Counted from the stretch's first letter, positions 31,431-43,119 are shown. The stretch: DNA of 64,000 bases from Bos javanicus (GCF_032452875.1 NC_083869.1:123944001-124008000), one strand, 5' to 3'. Numbers and translations are program-made. Notes: generated by a model not told the origin, from the sequence alone.

Positions 31431-32464
31431 ATCCACCCCCCAAGCGGGTCCAAGAACATCCTCAGATGGGTTCTGAGGTCTCTTTCCTCCCGTCGTTCAG
31501 CATGGTCTCTCTGATTCCCATGTCAGCCTCCTCTGTTCCGATTCTTTGAGGAAACACAATGGCAAGGTTTATTTTCTGAAATATCTAATCGTGTATTTAT
31601 CTCTAAGCACTTTTAAAAGTCAACATGATTAATCTCATTAAGTTTAATTTGCAGCAAATTATGCCTTTAGCTCGAAGTTAGGGTTGCTTTGCTGGCTGGA
31701 GCAGAGACAGGGTTTGGCTATTTATAACAGAGCCCACGATGGTAACTAACAGCTCAGCTGGGTAAACAGCTTCAGGCCCTTTCTGAGGACGGTGCTATTC
31801 CTGTCTGGGAGTCTCAGGGTCCTGGCCACCGTGCCCCATGTCCCTGGGCCAGCTCTGCTCTCTAAGCAGCCAATGAACATAGTGCCTGGAAGTTTCTAGC
31901 GAGTTGACTGCTCCCCACCTTCCTCAGACCTTGCTTCCCTCTGCTTTTCCACCCTGGAGTTTTCCAGTGTCCTGGGCACTTGACCAGCCATAACAAGCAA
32001 GGCAGCCCCAAAGTGCCAGGGATTTAACACCCCTAGGGCACCTCTCAACCAGGGAGGGACAGGATAGGGGTAGATAAATAAATACTGAACTTCCCTCTGA
32101 AGGACAGCCTGAGGCATGTTTCACACACCTCCTCAAAGGGCCCTCAGCAGGGCTGAGCCCCCAGTGTGACCGGCTCTCTGATTCAGGCTTCAGGGCTTTC
32201 CTCCCTCCCCCCGTCCCCTCCTCACTGTGCTTCCTGGGATCAGCTCCCACATAAACCCCCTGCTTTTTTGGAGGACCCCAAACTCAGTCCTGATCACTCT
32301 AGAACAACAGGAGCTGGACGGATAGAGTGGAAGATGTGACAGGTACTCAGGGAGGGTGGGGCCATGATGGGCAGAAGGGTGAATGGCGAAAGCAGACTTT
32401 TCCCCATTTGAGCCTCTGATGAGACTGTAACCCTCTGAGATGCTCAACAGGGCACGCAGGTGGC
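31431..32464. other. Single-copy sequence
   Basis: No repeat recognised. An AT-rich patch at 31590-31780 could be a conserved non-coding element. Open frames on the minus strand (31896-32585) lack motifs. Confidence 0.4.
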
Positions 32465-32690
32465 ACAGACTGGGAGATTGAGATTGATCTACATATACTA
32501 ACTCCCATGTGCAAAATAGATAGCCGGTGGGAACCTGCCGTACAGCACAGGGAGTGTTCTGTGATGACCTAGGCGGGTGGGACATCCAAGAGGGCGGAGA
32601 TCTACATATACATGCGCTTGATTCGCTTCATTGTACAGCAGAAACTAACACAATGTTGTAAAGCGATTATATTCCAATAAAAAAAAGAGA
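32465..32690 (+). mobile_element. Artiodactyl L1 3' end
   Basis: 'ttgtacagcagaaactaaca' and 'caatgttgtaaagcgattat' then CCAATAAAAAAAAG: the standard 3' UTR end of ruminant/cetartiodactyl L1, 5'-truncated. Confidence 0.72.
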
Positions 32691-32694
32691 ATAA

Positions 32695-33125
32695 ATGGCC
32701 ATTTAAAATATAAACAAAACATGCAGCTGTCCTGTGCCCAGACTCCTCCTGAACCACGGAAACAAGTTTCATTTATCATCTCCGAGCAGTGGCTATGGGT
32801 CTGTCCTTCCCTGACCTGACTCCCATCCCAGACACTTAATACCTGCCTTCTCCCGAGGGCACCTTATCCCTCCTAATTGGTGTCTGAGACCCCTCCTGTT
32901 CCCTGTGCTCACAGTCTGTCCACCTCCCGGGCCTCCATCTGGGGCCCAAAGCCTGCTTGGAGGTCTGCCTGTTGTCACCTGCCAGCCAGGTAGCTGGGCT
33001 GGACAGTGACCCCCTGTCTCACCTTCCCGGGGCCAGGCACCAAGTCCTCCTGGGCAACCTTCTACCCCCGGCCCTGGACTGGCCTTCCCCTCTCTTGGTT
33101 TTAAGACCCAGGCCCCACATATCCT
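32695..33125. other. Single-copy sequence
   Basis: Nothing recognisable. Confidence 0.4.
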
Positions 33126-33128
33126 GCT

Positions 33129-33412
33129 GTGATGGTTAATTTTATATGTCAGCTTGGTGTTTGGGGTGACATTTGTGTTTAAATCAATGAACTTTGACTA
33201 AGCAAACTGCCCTCCATAATACAGTGGGCCTCGTCCAATCAGCTGAAGGGAATTCTCCAGCAGCCTGCCTCTCCAGACTGCTGGCCCCACACTGCAGATT
33301 TTTGACTCTCCAGCTTCTATAATGGCATCAGCCAAGTCTTTATAATAACTCACTTTCTATATACAGGTACACATCTTCCTGGTTCTGTTTCTCTGGAGAA
33401 GTCTGACAACAC
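33129..33412 (+). mobile_element. MLT2-like ERVL LTR
   Basis: Starts 'tgtgatggttaattttatat', has 'ccctccataatacagtgggc' and 'cgtccaatcagctgaaggg', and ends 'ggttctgtttctctggagaa'. This is the remembered MLT2 LTR order with a middle deletion. Solo, no internal part. Confidence 0.68.
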
Positions 33413-33687
33413 AGTTGCCCAGGCCAAGAGCCAAGGTCCACAGGGCTGTTCAGATACTGAGCAAATAACCTCCCAAAGCCAGCTCTCCTAGGTCTGGGGA
33501 CCGCATAGTTGCTTAGCTCCTTTCCTTGTCCCACTCTGCTTCCCCTTCCCTATCTCCCCTCCTCCCAGTGAACCACTTCCTTAAGAATCTTTATGTCAGG
33601 CTCTGCTTCTAGGGAACCCAATCTCAGCTAATTGGCAATAGGAATGGTCCTAGGAAGCAAGCTCTTAAGATGTAATTGTAGAGATGA
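33413..33687. other. Unassigned sequence
   Basis: The part 33590-33650 ('ttctagggaacccaatctca') looks repeat-derived, but I cannot name it. Confidence 0.35.
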
Positions 33688-33967
33688 TGCAAATTTGGCC
33701 CCTCTACACTGACTCTGAAATAAATCTTGAAGACAGAGTTTTGAGTGAAGTAGAAAAGAAAAGCTTTATTGCTTTGCCAGACAAAGCAATAAAGGGGACC
33801 ACAGCAGACTAATGCCCTCAAAACTGTGTTTCCCAACCAAGGAGTGGGGAGACTTAGAGTCCAGGGACTTAATTGCTGATATTGATGAGGGTCCATGCAG
33901 GGCCTGCATTCCTTCAATATAGAGATCTTCTGGCATCAGGTAGTCAGTCTCATGATCTGTGGTTCTT

Positions 33968-34079
33968 TGTTGTTGCTCAGTCGCTCAGTCATGTCTGACT
34001 CTTGGTGACCCCATGGACTGCAGCATGCCAGGCTTCCCTGTCCTTAACCATCTCCCGGAGTTTGCTCAAACTCATGTTC
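33968..34079 (-). mobile_element. BovB LINE, short 3' tip
   Basis: About 110 bp of the BovB 3' end ('tgctcagtcgctcagtcatg' to 'gtttgctcaaactcatg'). Confidence 0.85.
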
Positions 34080-34112
34080 TGGGACCTGACCTGTGTTTTT
34101 GTGTGTTGGTCG

Positions 34113-34206
34113 CTTAGTCATGTCTGACTCTTTGTGACCCCATGGACTGTAGCCTGCCAATATGCTCTGTCCATGGAATTCTCTAGGCAAGAATACTGGA
34201 GTGGGT
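34113..34206 (-). mobile_element. Bov-A fragment
   Basis: Reversed Bov-A unit, 'cgcttagtcatgtctgactc' to 'aatactggagtgggtt'. Confidence 0.82.
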
Positions 34207-34207
34207 T

Positions 34208-34788
34208 CACTTCAGCTCAGTTCAGTTGTTCAGTCACGTCTGACTCTTTATGACTCCATGGACTTCAGCACGCCAGGCTTCCTTGTCCATCACAAACTCC
34301 CAGAGCCTGCTGAAACTCATGTCTCTCAAGTTGGTGATGCCATCCAACCATCTCATCCTCAGTTGTCCCCTTCTTCTCCTGCCTTCAGTCTTTCCCAGCA
34401 TCAGGGTCTTTTCCAATGAGTCAGTTCTTCGCATCAGGTAGCCAAACTATTGGAGCTTCAGCTTCAGCATCAGTCCTTCTAATGAATATTCAGGATTTCC
34501 TTTAGGATGGACTGTTTGGATCTCCTTGCAGTCCAAAGGACTCTCAAGAGTCTTCTCCAACACCACAGTTTGAAGGCATCAATTCTTTGGTTCAGCCTTC
34601 TTTATGGTCCAACTTTCACATTGCACATGACTACTGGAAAAACCATAGCTTTGACTAGACGGACCTTTGTCAGCAAAGTGATATCTCTGCTTTTTAATAC
34701 ACTGTCTATGTTTGTCACGGCTTTCCTTCCAAGGAGCAAGCGTCTTTTAAGTTAATGGCTTCAGTCACAGTCTGCAGTGATTTTGGTT
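34208..34788 (-). mobile_element. BovB LINE 3' fragment
   Basis: Antisense BovB of about 580 bp from 'cagctcagttcagttgttca' to 'tctgcagtgattttgg', with small deletions breaking the RT frame. Confidence 0.92.
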
Positions 34789-34794
34789 CTTAAG

Positions 34795-35115
34795 GTTCTT
34801 AAAATTATTTTTTTAAAGCATTTTATTTTGTATTAGGGTATAGCCAGGTAGGGCTTTCCAAGTGACTCAGTGGTAAAGAATTCTCTTGCCAATGCAGAGG
34901 ACGCAGATTCAATGCCTGAGTCAGGAAGATCTCCTCAAGAAGGAAATGGCAACCCACTGCAGTATTTTTGCCTGGATAACCCCGTGGACAGAGGAGCCTT
35001 GAGACTATAGTCCATGCAGTCACAAAGAGTCAGACAAGACTAACCAACTACACAACAGCAACTAAACGACGATAGCCCATTAACGATGTTCTGATAGTTT
35101 CAGGTGGACATAGTA
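34795..35115 (-). mobile_element. Ruminant-type L1 fragment, split by a SINE
   Basis: 'ttttattttgtattagggta' before and 'cgatgttctgatagtttcag' after the SINE read as one reversed L1 segment. Confidence 0.6.
34851..35067 (+). mobile_element. Bov-tA SINE
   Basis: Head 'gggctttccaagtgactcag', body, tail CAACAGCAACTAAACGAC. Short flanking repeat ATAGCC. Confidence 0.9.
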
Positions 35116-35301
35116 GTTCCTTAGCTGTGACCTTCTCTCTGAAACATCTTCCTTTTGGCGGGGGTTTTAGTTCTACAGAAGAGCTCAGAGATATCATGTA
35201 CATCCCTTGGGTAACCAGGTCCCTGCCCCAAGGCTACATTACTGTTTCTTGACTGTTTCTCCCTTGTCCCTGCATCCACTCCCTTCTGTGATTAACACCT
35301 G

Positions 35302-36560
35302 TTTGAACCCGCCCTTTGGAACTCAGGGAAGGGGACCCAGAAAGGTTTTTGAGGAGCCCCACAAGGTCCTCTGCTCAGTCCTGGCTGAAGACCCATCACT
35401 GGTGGTAAGAGAAGCAGAGACGCCCCTGACGTGTGGCGGCAGCGCCATGGTTGAGACGTCCACCGCAGGGAACAGGAAAGGGATCCAGGTTGGGGAGAGG
35501 GGAGCACTAGCTGGTGCAAGATCCGAAATACTACGGGAGGGAAAGTAATTATATGGAAACTGGAACTGGAAGCTATTGTTGAATGGTTCTGATGTGTGAA
35601 GCCTGAAAATTACAGACTCACATGTATTAACCAGCAACTTGAAGCAAATGTTCAATCTGAGAATCTACTTGGCAGCTCATGGAGAGACATCCATTTCTTG
35701 TATCCAGAGACCAGACACAAGCCATCATTGTAAGAGTAACAGCTTCAATGAAGGATGAACCCTCTGTCTAAGAAAGTTTTGTGTCCAGGTCAGGAGATGA
35801 TGAGACAGCCCTGATGAGACAGGAGCAAGCACCTGAGACTCGGGTTGAAGATATCTGGGTGGATGGGACCTGAGAACCCAGATTCCCCAGAACCTTCAGG
35901 CCTGCAAAGTGACCCCCTTCCCTTGTTGAAAGACAAAAATCTCCTTTCCAAAGGATGATGGAGCAGCCTCAAATGAGAAGATCTTTACAAGAGAACCATT
36001 GTCCTCTTCAGGCTCTGCCTCTACATCCCCTTTTGGCCACCAGAGCTGAAACCAGGCTCAAATCTGAGCATAAACCAACAGCTAAAGCACTGAGACTTCC
36101 AGGGGAGAAAACGGATTGCCTATATATCCAAGGAGCTGTGGGACCTGGCTACAGGAGCCAGCAGGAACCAGGAAGACAGGCCTGGAAGTGATCCTGGAAG
36201 TGCCGGATGGAGGAGAGCAGGGTATAAAGCTGGATAAAGCCACATGTTGATATAGGGGGACTGTCCTGTGACACAGGATTTAACACTCTGGGAAGGGCCT
36301 GTTCCAAAGCAGAGTTCCTTGGCAATTATAGGGATGAAAAGATGCCATCATGGCAGATGGCATAATTATCATAATGAGCAGTAAGGTTGAAATGACAGCC
36401 TCATTAAATCTAAAGAAATGTTGAGCTTCAAAAGACACTGATAAGAAATGGAAAGACAAGCAATGGACTAAGAGAAAAAAATCTGAAAATCAGATGTCTG
36501 ATAAAGGACTGTTTCCAGAATATAGAAGGAATTCTTAAATCTCTGTAAACAGAAAATAAT
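35302..36560. other. Unassigned, mostly single-copy
   Basis: No family recognised with confidence; parts may be retroviral debris given the LTR next door. No gene seen. Confidence 0.35.
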
Positions 36561-36738
36561 TCAATTTTCTAAATGGAAATATAGTTGATTTACAAAGTTG
36601 TGTTAGTTTCAGATGTCATATACATATTCATATACATATTGTCATATACATATACAGTTGTCATATACATATTCTTTTTCAGATTCTTTTCCACTATAGG
36701 TTATTATAAGATATTGAGTATAGTTCCCTGTACTACAC

Positions 36739-37199
36739 TGTCAGTCAGTCAGTTTAGTCGCTCAGTCGTGTCCAACTGTTTGTGACCCCATGGACTGCAG
36801 CACTCCAAGCTTCCCTGTCCATCACCAACTCCTGGAGCTTGCTCAAACTCATGTCCATTGAGTCCGTGATCATCTAACCATCTCATCCTCAGTCGTCCCC
36901 TTCTCCTCCTACCTTCAATCTTTCCCAGCATCAGGGCCTTTTCTAATGTGTCAGTGCTTCGCATCAGGTGGCCAAAGTATTGGAGTTTCAGCTTCAGCAT
37001 CAGTCCTTCCAATGGATATTCAGGACTGATTTCTTTTAGGAGTGACTGGTTGGATCTCCTTGCAGTCCAAGGGACTCTCAAGAGTCTTCTCCAACACCAC
37101 AGTTCAAAAGCACCAATTCGTTGGCTCTCAGCTTTCTTTACAGTCCAACTCTCACATCCATACATGACCACTGGAAAAAACACAGCTTTGACTTTGACC
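36739..37199 (-). mobile_element. BovB LINE 3' fragment
   Basis: Antisense BovB end. The minus strand keeps a 144-codon frame of the RT C-terminus from MFFPVVMYGCESWTVKKAES on, among the best preserved stretches here. Confidence 0.93.
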
Positions 37200-37235
37200 A
37201 GGGAAGCCCATTTTATATACAGAAGTGTATATATG

Positions 37236-37455
37236 TGGGCTTCCCTGGTGGCTCAGACGATAAAGAATCTGCCCACAATGCAGGAGACCCAGGTTCAATC
37301 CCTGGGTCAGGAAGATCCCCTGGTGAAGGGAATGGTTACCCACTTCAGGATTCTTGCCTGGAGAATTCCATGGACAGAGGAACCTGCTGGGCTAAGGTCC
37401 ATGGAATCGCAAAGGGTCGGACATGACTAGGCAAGTAACAGTTTCACTTTCACTT
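37236..37455 (+). mobile_element. Bov-tA SINE
   Basis: Full copy with 'gggcttccctggtggctcag' head and CACTTTCACTTTTC end. Flanks GTGTATATATG and GTGTGTATATG are the imperfect duplication. Confidence 0.92.
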
Positions 37456-37600
37456 TTCTTCAGTGTGTATATGTTAATCCCAAACTCCTAATTTATCCCT
37501 CCTCCCATTTACTCTTTGGGAACCGTAAATTTGTTTTCTATGTCTGTGAGTCTCTTTCTGTTTTGTAAATAAATTCAAAAATAACCTGATTTTTTTAAAT

Positions 37601-38250
37601 AGGCAAAAAGACTTGAACAGATATGAATGGCAAATAAGTACATGAAAAAGATGCTTGGCATCTTTATTACTAGGAAGATGCAAATTAAAACCACAGTGAG
37701 ATACCACTACATACCTCTTAGAGTGGTTAAAAGTAGAGCCCAGTGATTTCAAATGTTGGTGAGGATACGAAACAACACAGCTGTCACACACGAGGGTGGG
37801 GGAGGGGGGAAAGCACTGTGGAACGCATCTGGAAGGTTCTCGAAAAGTTAAGCATGCAGTCTGCTGTGTGACCCAGCCATCTACCTATAGATATTTATCC
37901 AAGAAAAACAGAAGCACAAGTTCACTCAAAGACTCATACACACATGTTTATGGCAGCTTTTTTTGTAATATCAAAAACCTGGAAATAACCCAAATCTCCA
38001 TCACCAGGTCAATGGATTAACAAATTGTGGTATATCCAAGTGAAGGTTATTATTCAGCAATAAAAAGGAACAAACTATTTATACATGTAACATGGATGAA
38101 ACTAAAACAGTTTCCGAGTAAAAGAAACCAGACAAAAAGTACATGTTCTATAAGAATTCCAGTTACATATAATTCTGTTGATAAAAAATGTTAACTAATC
38201 TATAGTGAGAGAAAGCAGGTCACTGACTTCCTAGAAATAAAAAGGGAGTG
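37601..38250 (+). mobile_element. L1 LINE 3' fragment
   Basis: Sense L1 ORF2 end and UTR: 'gcaaattaaaaccacagtga', 'gataccactacatacctct', 'gtcaatggattaacaaattg', 'ttattcagcaataaaaagg'. The frame is broken. Confidence 0.75.
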
Positions 38251-39264
38251 GAGAAGAGGTGAATAAAAGGGAAAAGATAGTACTGGCCCTGGAGCCAGAC
38301 GGCTGTCAACTTGCAGTCCACTAGGAATGGGAGCTCTCTCTTGTGCTGAACAGAACCTCAGCTGGTCTCAATGTGTTTCCAGACTGTCCTTTCCTAGAGT
38401 GAGTGTCAGAGGGGCCAGGCAGGATTTGCTGACAGCAGGTGAGTGAGGACCCCTTCTCCACCCAAGTCTCTAGGAAAGTATTCCAGGGGTCAGCCCATGC
38501 CAGTCTGGGTAATGGATGGCCTTTCTTTCATGTTCTCTGGGAGATGGACTCCTCATTAATCTGCTGCGGTGTCATTAAGTCAGAAAACATTTGTTCGTGG
38601 GGCTTCCGTTGGCCTTTAGAAACTGCAGCTTAAACATCAACCAGGGTTTAACCCTCCCCTTCCCAGCACAGGCCCAGACCTTGGCCAGATAGGCCCACAG
38701 ATCACTGGCCTTGATGACCAGGAGGCCCCTGGATCCTGTTTCCATCTCTTCTTAGCCCAGAGCAGGTGGGTGTGGGGGCAAAGGGAGGACAAAGGGAGAA
38801 CAGGAACCCTTGACTCCTGAGCCACTCAGTTCAGGTGTTTGTAGACAGAGGGCTCTCCCCTTGGCAGGTTAAAGAGCAGAGGACTTGGGGGTGGGGAGGA
38901 GTTGTGGGGAGCTGGGTGACATTGAGTCATTCCCTTGACCTCTCTGTGCTGGGTTCCTACAGAGTTGGAGGGGCCTCCAAGCCCCAAGGTTCTAGGGTCT
39001 GTGTTTTACAGAGGGTAGAGTCTGCTTCCCTGAGAAGGGTGACACGTCCATGCCTCCACCAAGGTCCCTGCTCCCTGCTAGGACCACATGTCCCGTGCGG
39101 CTAGGTAGGGGGGCCACCTCTGGGGATAGAGGGGAATAGGTGACCCAGATGAGCTGATGGGGGGTGAGTTCCTGTTACTGAGGGTCCTTTGGGAGCCCAG
39201 CACTATGCTGGGACTCCCCACTCACCCTCACACACAATCCTATACCAGCCTCAGACGGCAAGAG
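38251..39264. other. Single-copy sequence
   Basis: No repeat recognised. No supported exon. Confidence 0.4.
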
Positions 39265-39470
39265 AGAAGTCTCACCTTGACCCCTCCCCTTCCCACCTCC
39301 CTGCTTTTGCACATGCAGTTCCTCCTCCTAACACACCTTCCCTCCTCCATCCAAGTCCCACCCAGCACAAGGTCTGTCTCTTCCAGGAAGTCCTCCCCGA
39401 TGACTAACGGTCAAGCCCTCAATGGTTCCACCCAACTGGCTCTTGGGTTGTTCGATTTCCCAACACAGGT
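39265..39470 (+). repeat. L2 LINE 3' fragment
   Basis: 'gcttttgcacatgcagttcc', 'cctccatccaagtcccaccc' and 'cttccaggaagtcctccccg' follow the L2 3' consensus order. Confidence 0.62.
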
Positions 39471-39499
39471 TGGTGTCACGAGGCCCAGACACAGACATT

Positions 39500-39600
39500 A
39501 GCCCATTTCATCATCTCACCAGATCAATCGATATTTACTGGATGCTGACTTGGAGCCAGGTGCTGTAGGGTCACAGAGGGGATAGGAACAAACATCCACT
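39500..39600 (+). repeat. Ancient repeat, family A (5' part)
   Basis: 'atcgatatttactggatgct', 'gagccaggtgctgtagg' and 'gataggaacaaacatcc'. Confidence 0.45.
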
Positions 39601-40405
39601 GAGCTCCTGCAGATCCTTGTGCCTGGTGGGAGCCCGAGCAGGCCCCAGTGAGTCAGTGGCTGGATTCAAAACCCTCCAGACTCCAGATCCACCCCCACCC
39701 CCTTACCTGTCCCCAGAACTCCTTGAACCCCCTCAGCTGGGGCAGAGCTCATCCTGGAACCTGGAGCCTCCTGGTCACACAAGTAGGGCTCAGGCAGCCA
39801 CAGCTGTGCAGAGACAGGGGGCGGGACAGGGGTCAGAAGAACCCTTGGGCAGGACTAGGGTGAGACAAGTCAAACGCTCCCTTCTCTGTGACTCCCCCAT
39901 CTGATGTCCACCTGGGACTGCAGGCCCCCTGGCTGCACGCCTGTCCGCCCCCTTTCTCCAAACCATTCTCAGGGCCTGTCTGTTGCCATAGCACATGATG
40001 AATCTGCCTTTAGGACTCTGGTTCGAGATCTGTTCTCTTGCCTTCCAGAGCTGGTCAAGAGTCTCAGAGAAACAGGAACAGATGGTGGTCACTGATCCCA
40101 GGTGGTGGGAGGACAAGGCCTAGGATGAGAACGGACAATAAATCCCATCACTTGGAGCTAGTGATGACTTTTCCTGCAGATGTGTCTCAGCGTGAAATCA
40201 GAGAGGGAGCGTGAAGGGGTTGTACATCCTCTCTGCTTGCCAGGTCCTGAACTCCGTCTCTGGCTCCTACCTGGAGCTGTTGGGGTGAGTTCCCAGTTCG
40301 TTGATGGGAGGCTAACAATGAACGGCAGCTTGTGACCTCACTCTGGGCTGCTCCTGGGTCAACTTCAAGTTGAGAGAGAGGAGAAAGAGAAAATGAAACC
40401 CCAAG
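39601..40405. other. Single-copy sequence
   Basis: Contains an exon-like 41-bp segment at 40244-40284 with strong acceptor and GTGAGT donor (see findings). No named product. Confidence 0.4.
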
Positions 40406-40409
40406 ATGC

Positions 40410-40560
40410 TACAGCCAGAAGGGTCCCCAATAGTCTGAATCTAACTCTCATTATAGATGGAGAAACCAAGGCACTGAGAAGGTACCAGACTTTACACATC
40501 TGAGCAGTGCTGGGCCCGGCACACAGGACTCCTGAGTGCCAGTGCATCTGTGTGAGATGA
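40410..40560 (-). repeat. MIR-like SINE
   Basis: 'ctctcattatagatggagaa', 'accaaggcactgagaaggta' in reverse MIR order. Confidence 0.5.
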
Positions 40561-40738
40561 TGTGTGCATGTGTATGCGTGCCTGTGTGTATACAAGCTTT
40601 GTTAGGATGTATGTCTGTGATGATCTCCCAGCACATGTGTGAAGGTTACAAGGACAGATGTGTACAACAATCTCAGGGTGTGGGTGTGAATGTGAGTGAT
40701 TGGGTGTGTGCGAGGGATGTGGAGGTGGCCTGTGGGTG
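40545..40738. repeat. Degenerate TG-rich tract
   Basis: TGTGTGCATG/TGTATGCGTG words broken by non-repeat bases at about 40595-40670. Confidence 0.65.
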
Positions 40739-41455
40739 AGGGTGGTGGTCTCAAGATAGTATAGCTCTTTCAGAGCATGTGGGTGCCTTTCTCGGCAAGG
40801 CCACCCAGCTTGGGGACTCACTATTTGCAGAATTCAGGTGGGATTGGTGACAGTGTGTGCAAGGTGCCAGGCACTGAAGGTGAAGCTCAGAGGCCAAAAC
40901 TTTGTGCTGAGTCCCAGGGGTGAACTGACCCCTACCTTCTCCTGCTACAGGTCAGGGCCAATCCAGAACTCGGGCATTGAGCCTGTGAGTGGGGCCGAGT
41001 GACTTCAGTCATGGACAAGGAGGAGGCCAGCCTGCCCAGGCTATGTGGGCAGTGGCTGGCATGGCTCAGGTGGTGACCCACATCCCTAGATGTAGATTAC
41101 AGACTCCTGGGATGCCAGGGGAGACAAGTCAGGTGCCTCCCAAGATCTCTCTGTCAATTCCTTGGCTAGCAACTCCTCCACACTCCTCCAAAGGTCGCAA
41201 CATTTTGCCAACTCTGGTTTCTTAGAGTCACTCCCCCATCTGTGTTTATGGTGAAAGGGACTCCATGATTTAGAACATAGATGGGATCTTCAGTTATAGA
41301 GAAATTTGTCCAGAAAGCCAGCTCATTGTCTAGTGGGAGGAGCCACATCCTGACCCTATCTTCTGAGGTCTCCCTGAGTCCCATGACACTGGGGAGGATG
41401 CAGCCCATTGACTCCACACCCAGGTCAAGAGGGGAAGGCGGGTGGCCAAAGTGAG
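40739..41455. other. Single-copy sequence
   Basis: Contains the second exon-like segment, 40951-40984. Otherwise nothing recognised. Confidence 0.4.
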
Positions 41456-41457
41456 AC

Positions 41458-41580
41458 CAATGGTGTGATGTTTAAGAGTTTATTTGGAATTAGACAGAGA
41501 CCTGAGTTCAACCTGCTCATGGTGTGACCTTGGACAAATCCTTCCACCACTCAGAGGACAAACGTCTTATAGGGCAGGTC
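41458..41580 (+). repeat. MIR SINE
   Basis: 'agagacctgagttcaacctg', 'tggtgtgaccttggacaaat' and 'ccttccaccactcagaggac'. Confidence 0.7.
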
Positions 41581-42814
41581 CCACACTGGGCTCTTGGTCA
41601 TTGGTGCTATTTCAGAGAACACCCATATTCCCAGAGAAAAGAAATTATTCTCCATCTAATTAGTTTAATTAGTAGCAATCAAGTTGTGGAGATCAGTGCA
41701 GCAGGGTGAGTGATTAGGAAAAATTACTTCCCCACAAAGAGTTTAGATTTAACTTTTTTGGTTCCACAGTCTAAACACCAAAAATAAAGAAGAGTGGGCT
41801 CTCTGTCCCCACCCCATTCCCACACTGGCTGAGAATTCCCCAAGGTGTGGGCAGCAGCCCAGAGAGAGAATCAATCTACATCCAGATGGGCAGGAGGGCA
41901 CATTGGGCCTGCTGAAACCATCAACCACAAGCCCTGGAAGATCTGTGCTGTCTCAAGACCACCACCTGCTCCTTTGGAAACCCCCAAGTTCCACCATCAG
42001 GCCCCTCTCATACACCTGGTCACGCCCATACACACCTCTATCTGGAGACAAATGACTTGTCTGTCTTTGAATGTCAAAGTATTCTTATATTTTATTCCAA
42101 CAGATCCTCCCTCAAGAGAACCCAGGATTCTTGGGAACCAGAGATGGTTATATCATGTGAGGGGGCTGGAGGGTAGGGTGTCCTGGAGGAGAAGTTGCAC
42201 TGACTTCACAGCTTCCTGTCTCTGTCGGGTTTGGCTCAGGTGGGATGGAGTGGGTAGGTGGGACTATCAGTGGCCTTCATCAAGAGAAGCCTGGGAAAGC
42301 AGCCTGCTGCTTTCATCAGGAAACCTGCTGATGACATCAGGATAGAACAATGCTTTACCCAAAGGAATGAATGCCCCAAGAGTGTGCAGGGCCTATAAGA
42401 GTCCCTTAAATCATGCTCTCTCTTTCTCCTCCCTCACTAAAGACTGAGTCCTTGGCTTATTCCAAGACTTAGGACCTATTTACTGAGAGCAGCACTCTGT
42501 GCCACCCATCCATCACTTAGGGATGAGCAGAGCCTGGAGACAGTTATTTTCAGTCCCACTGAGTCAGGTAGACCAGCCTTTCCAACCACACCCTTTCTCA
42601 GCTTGTCCCCCAGTCTACATAAGACATCTCATTATGGGCAGAAGAACCAGGAGAAGGAGGACTATAGAGGAAGGTAGGAAGGGATAGACGGAGGGGCTTT
42701 CCTTTACTGTCTGCCTGTTGGTGGGGGGAGGGAGACAACATTCTTTAGAGAAGCTATGAGGGTGTCAGGACTTCCTTCTCTTCCCCAGCACCTGCTTTGA
42801 GGCTTAAAGAAGAA
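41581..42814. other. Single-copy sequence
   Basis: No repeat family named; no coding support. The longest plus frame (41845-42345) shows no motif. Confidence 0.4.
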
Positions 42815-43110
42815 TAAACAGGACACAGTATTCAGAACCCTAATTTCAGGTACCCAGAATCCAGAATTATATATAATCCAGGATCAAGACTGTAAAATCC
42901 TAGACCTCAGAGTTATAGATTATAAAACTGTAAACCATTGAACCTAGAAGTAAAGACCCCAGAGTCACAAAATTCTAAACTCAGAATTCAGAACCCAGAG
43001 TCACAGGATCCAGAGCCATGGAATCTAAAACAGAGAATAAGGGACCCTGAACATAGAATTATAGAGCCCAGATCCCAGAACTGTGGGCCCTAGAACACTG
43101 GAAACTATTA
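42815..43110. repeat. Decayed AGAATC/AGAACC tandem array
   Basis: About 300 bp made from variants of CAGAATCC, AGAACCC, TAGAATT, CCAGAGTCACA and TAAAATCCTAG, spaced 9-20 bp apart. It looks like an old minisatellite that has lost its period. Confidence 0.6.
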
Positions 43111-43119
43111 ACAGAACTT

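Larger units (their letters stand above)
33688..35301 (-). mobile_element. Second copy of the solo-LTR family, shattered
   Basis: 33688-33962 and about 35116-35301 share landmarks with the LTR at 27928-28525: GCTTTATT...CTTTGCC (reversed polyadenylation signal), a CAAAACTGTGTTTCCC-like block and 'gctgtgaccttctctctgaa'. Between them lie two BovB pieces, a Bov-A, an L1 fragment and a Bov-tA. Termini are uncertain. Confidence 0.42.
36565..37600 (-). mobile_element. Ruminant-type L1 3' region, split twice
   Basis: Three reversed segments of one L1: 36570-36738 ('aatatagttgatttacaaag'), a short piece near 37205-37235 and 37456-37600 ('tttctatgtctgtgagtctc'). A BovB and a Bov-tA separate them. Repeated ATATACATATTCATATAC-like words at 36610-36675 are a local expansion. 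Confidence 0.68.

Noticed and set aside
40244..40284. Possible PTPRU linker exon because it reads LNSV
   Set aside because: Only four residues agree with the remembered TLNSV start; the rest differs and it lies 18 kb from the other pieces.
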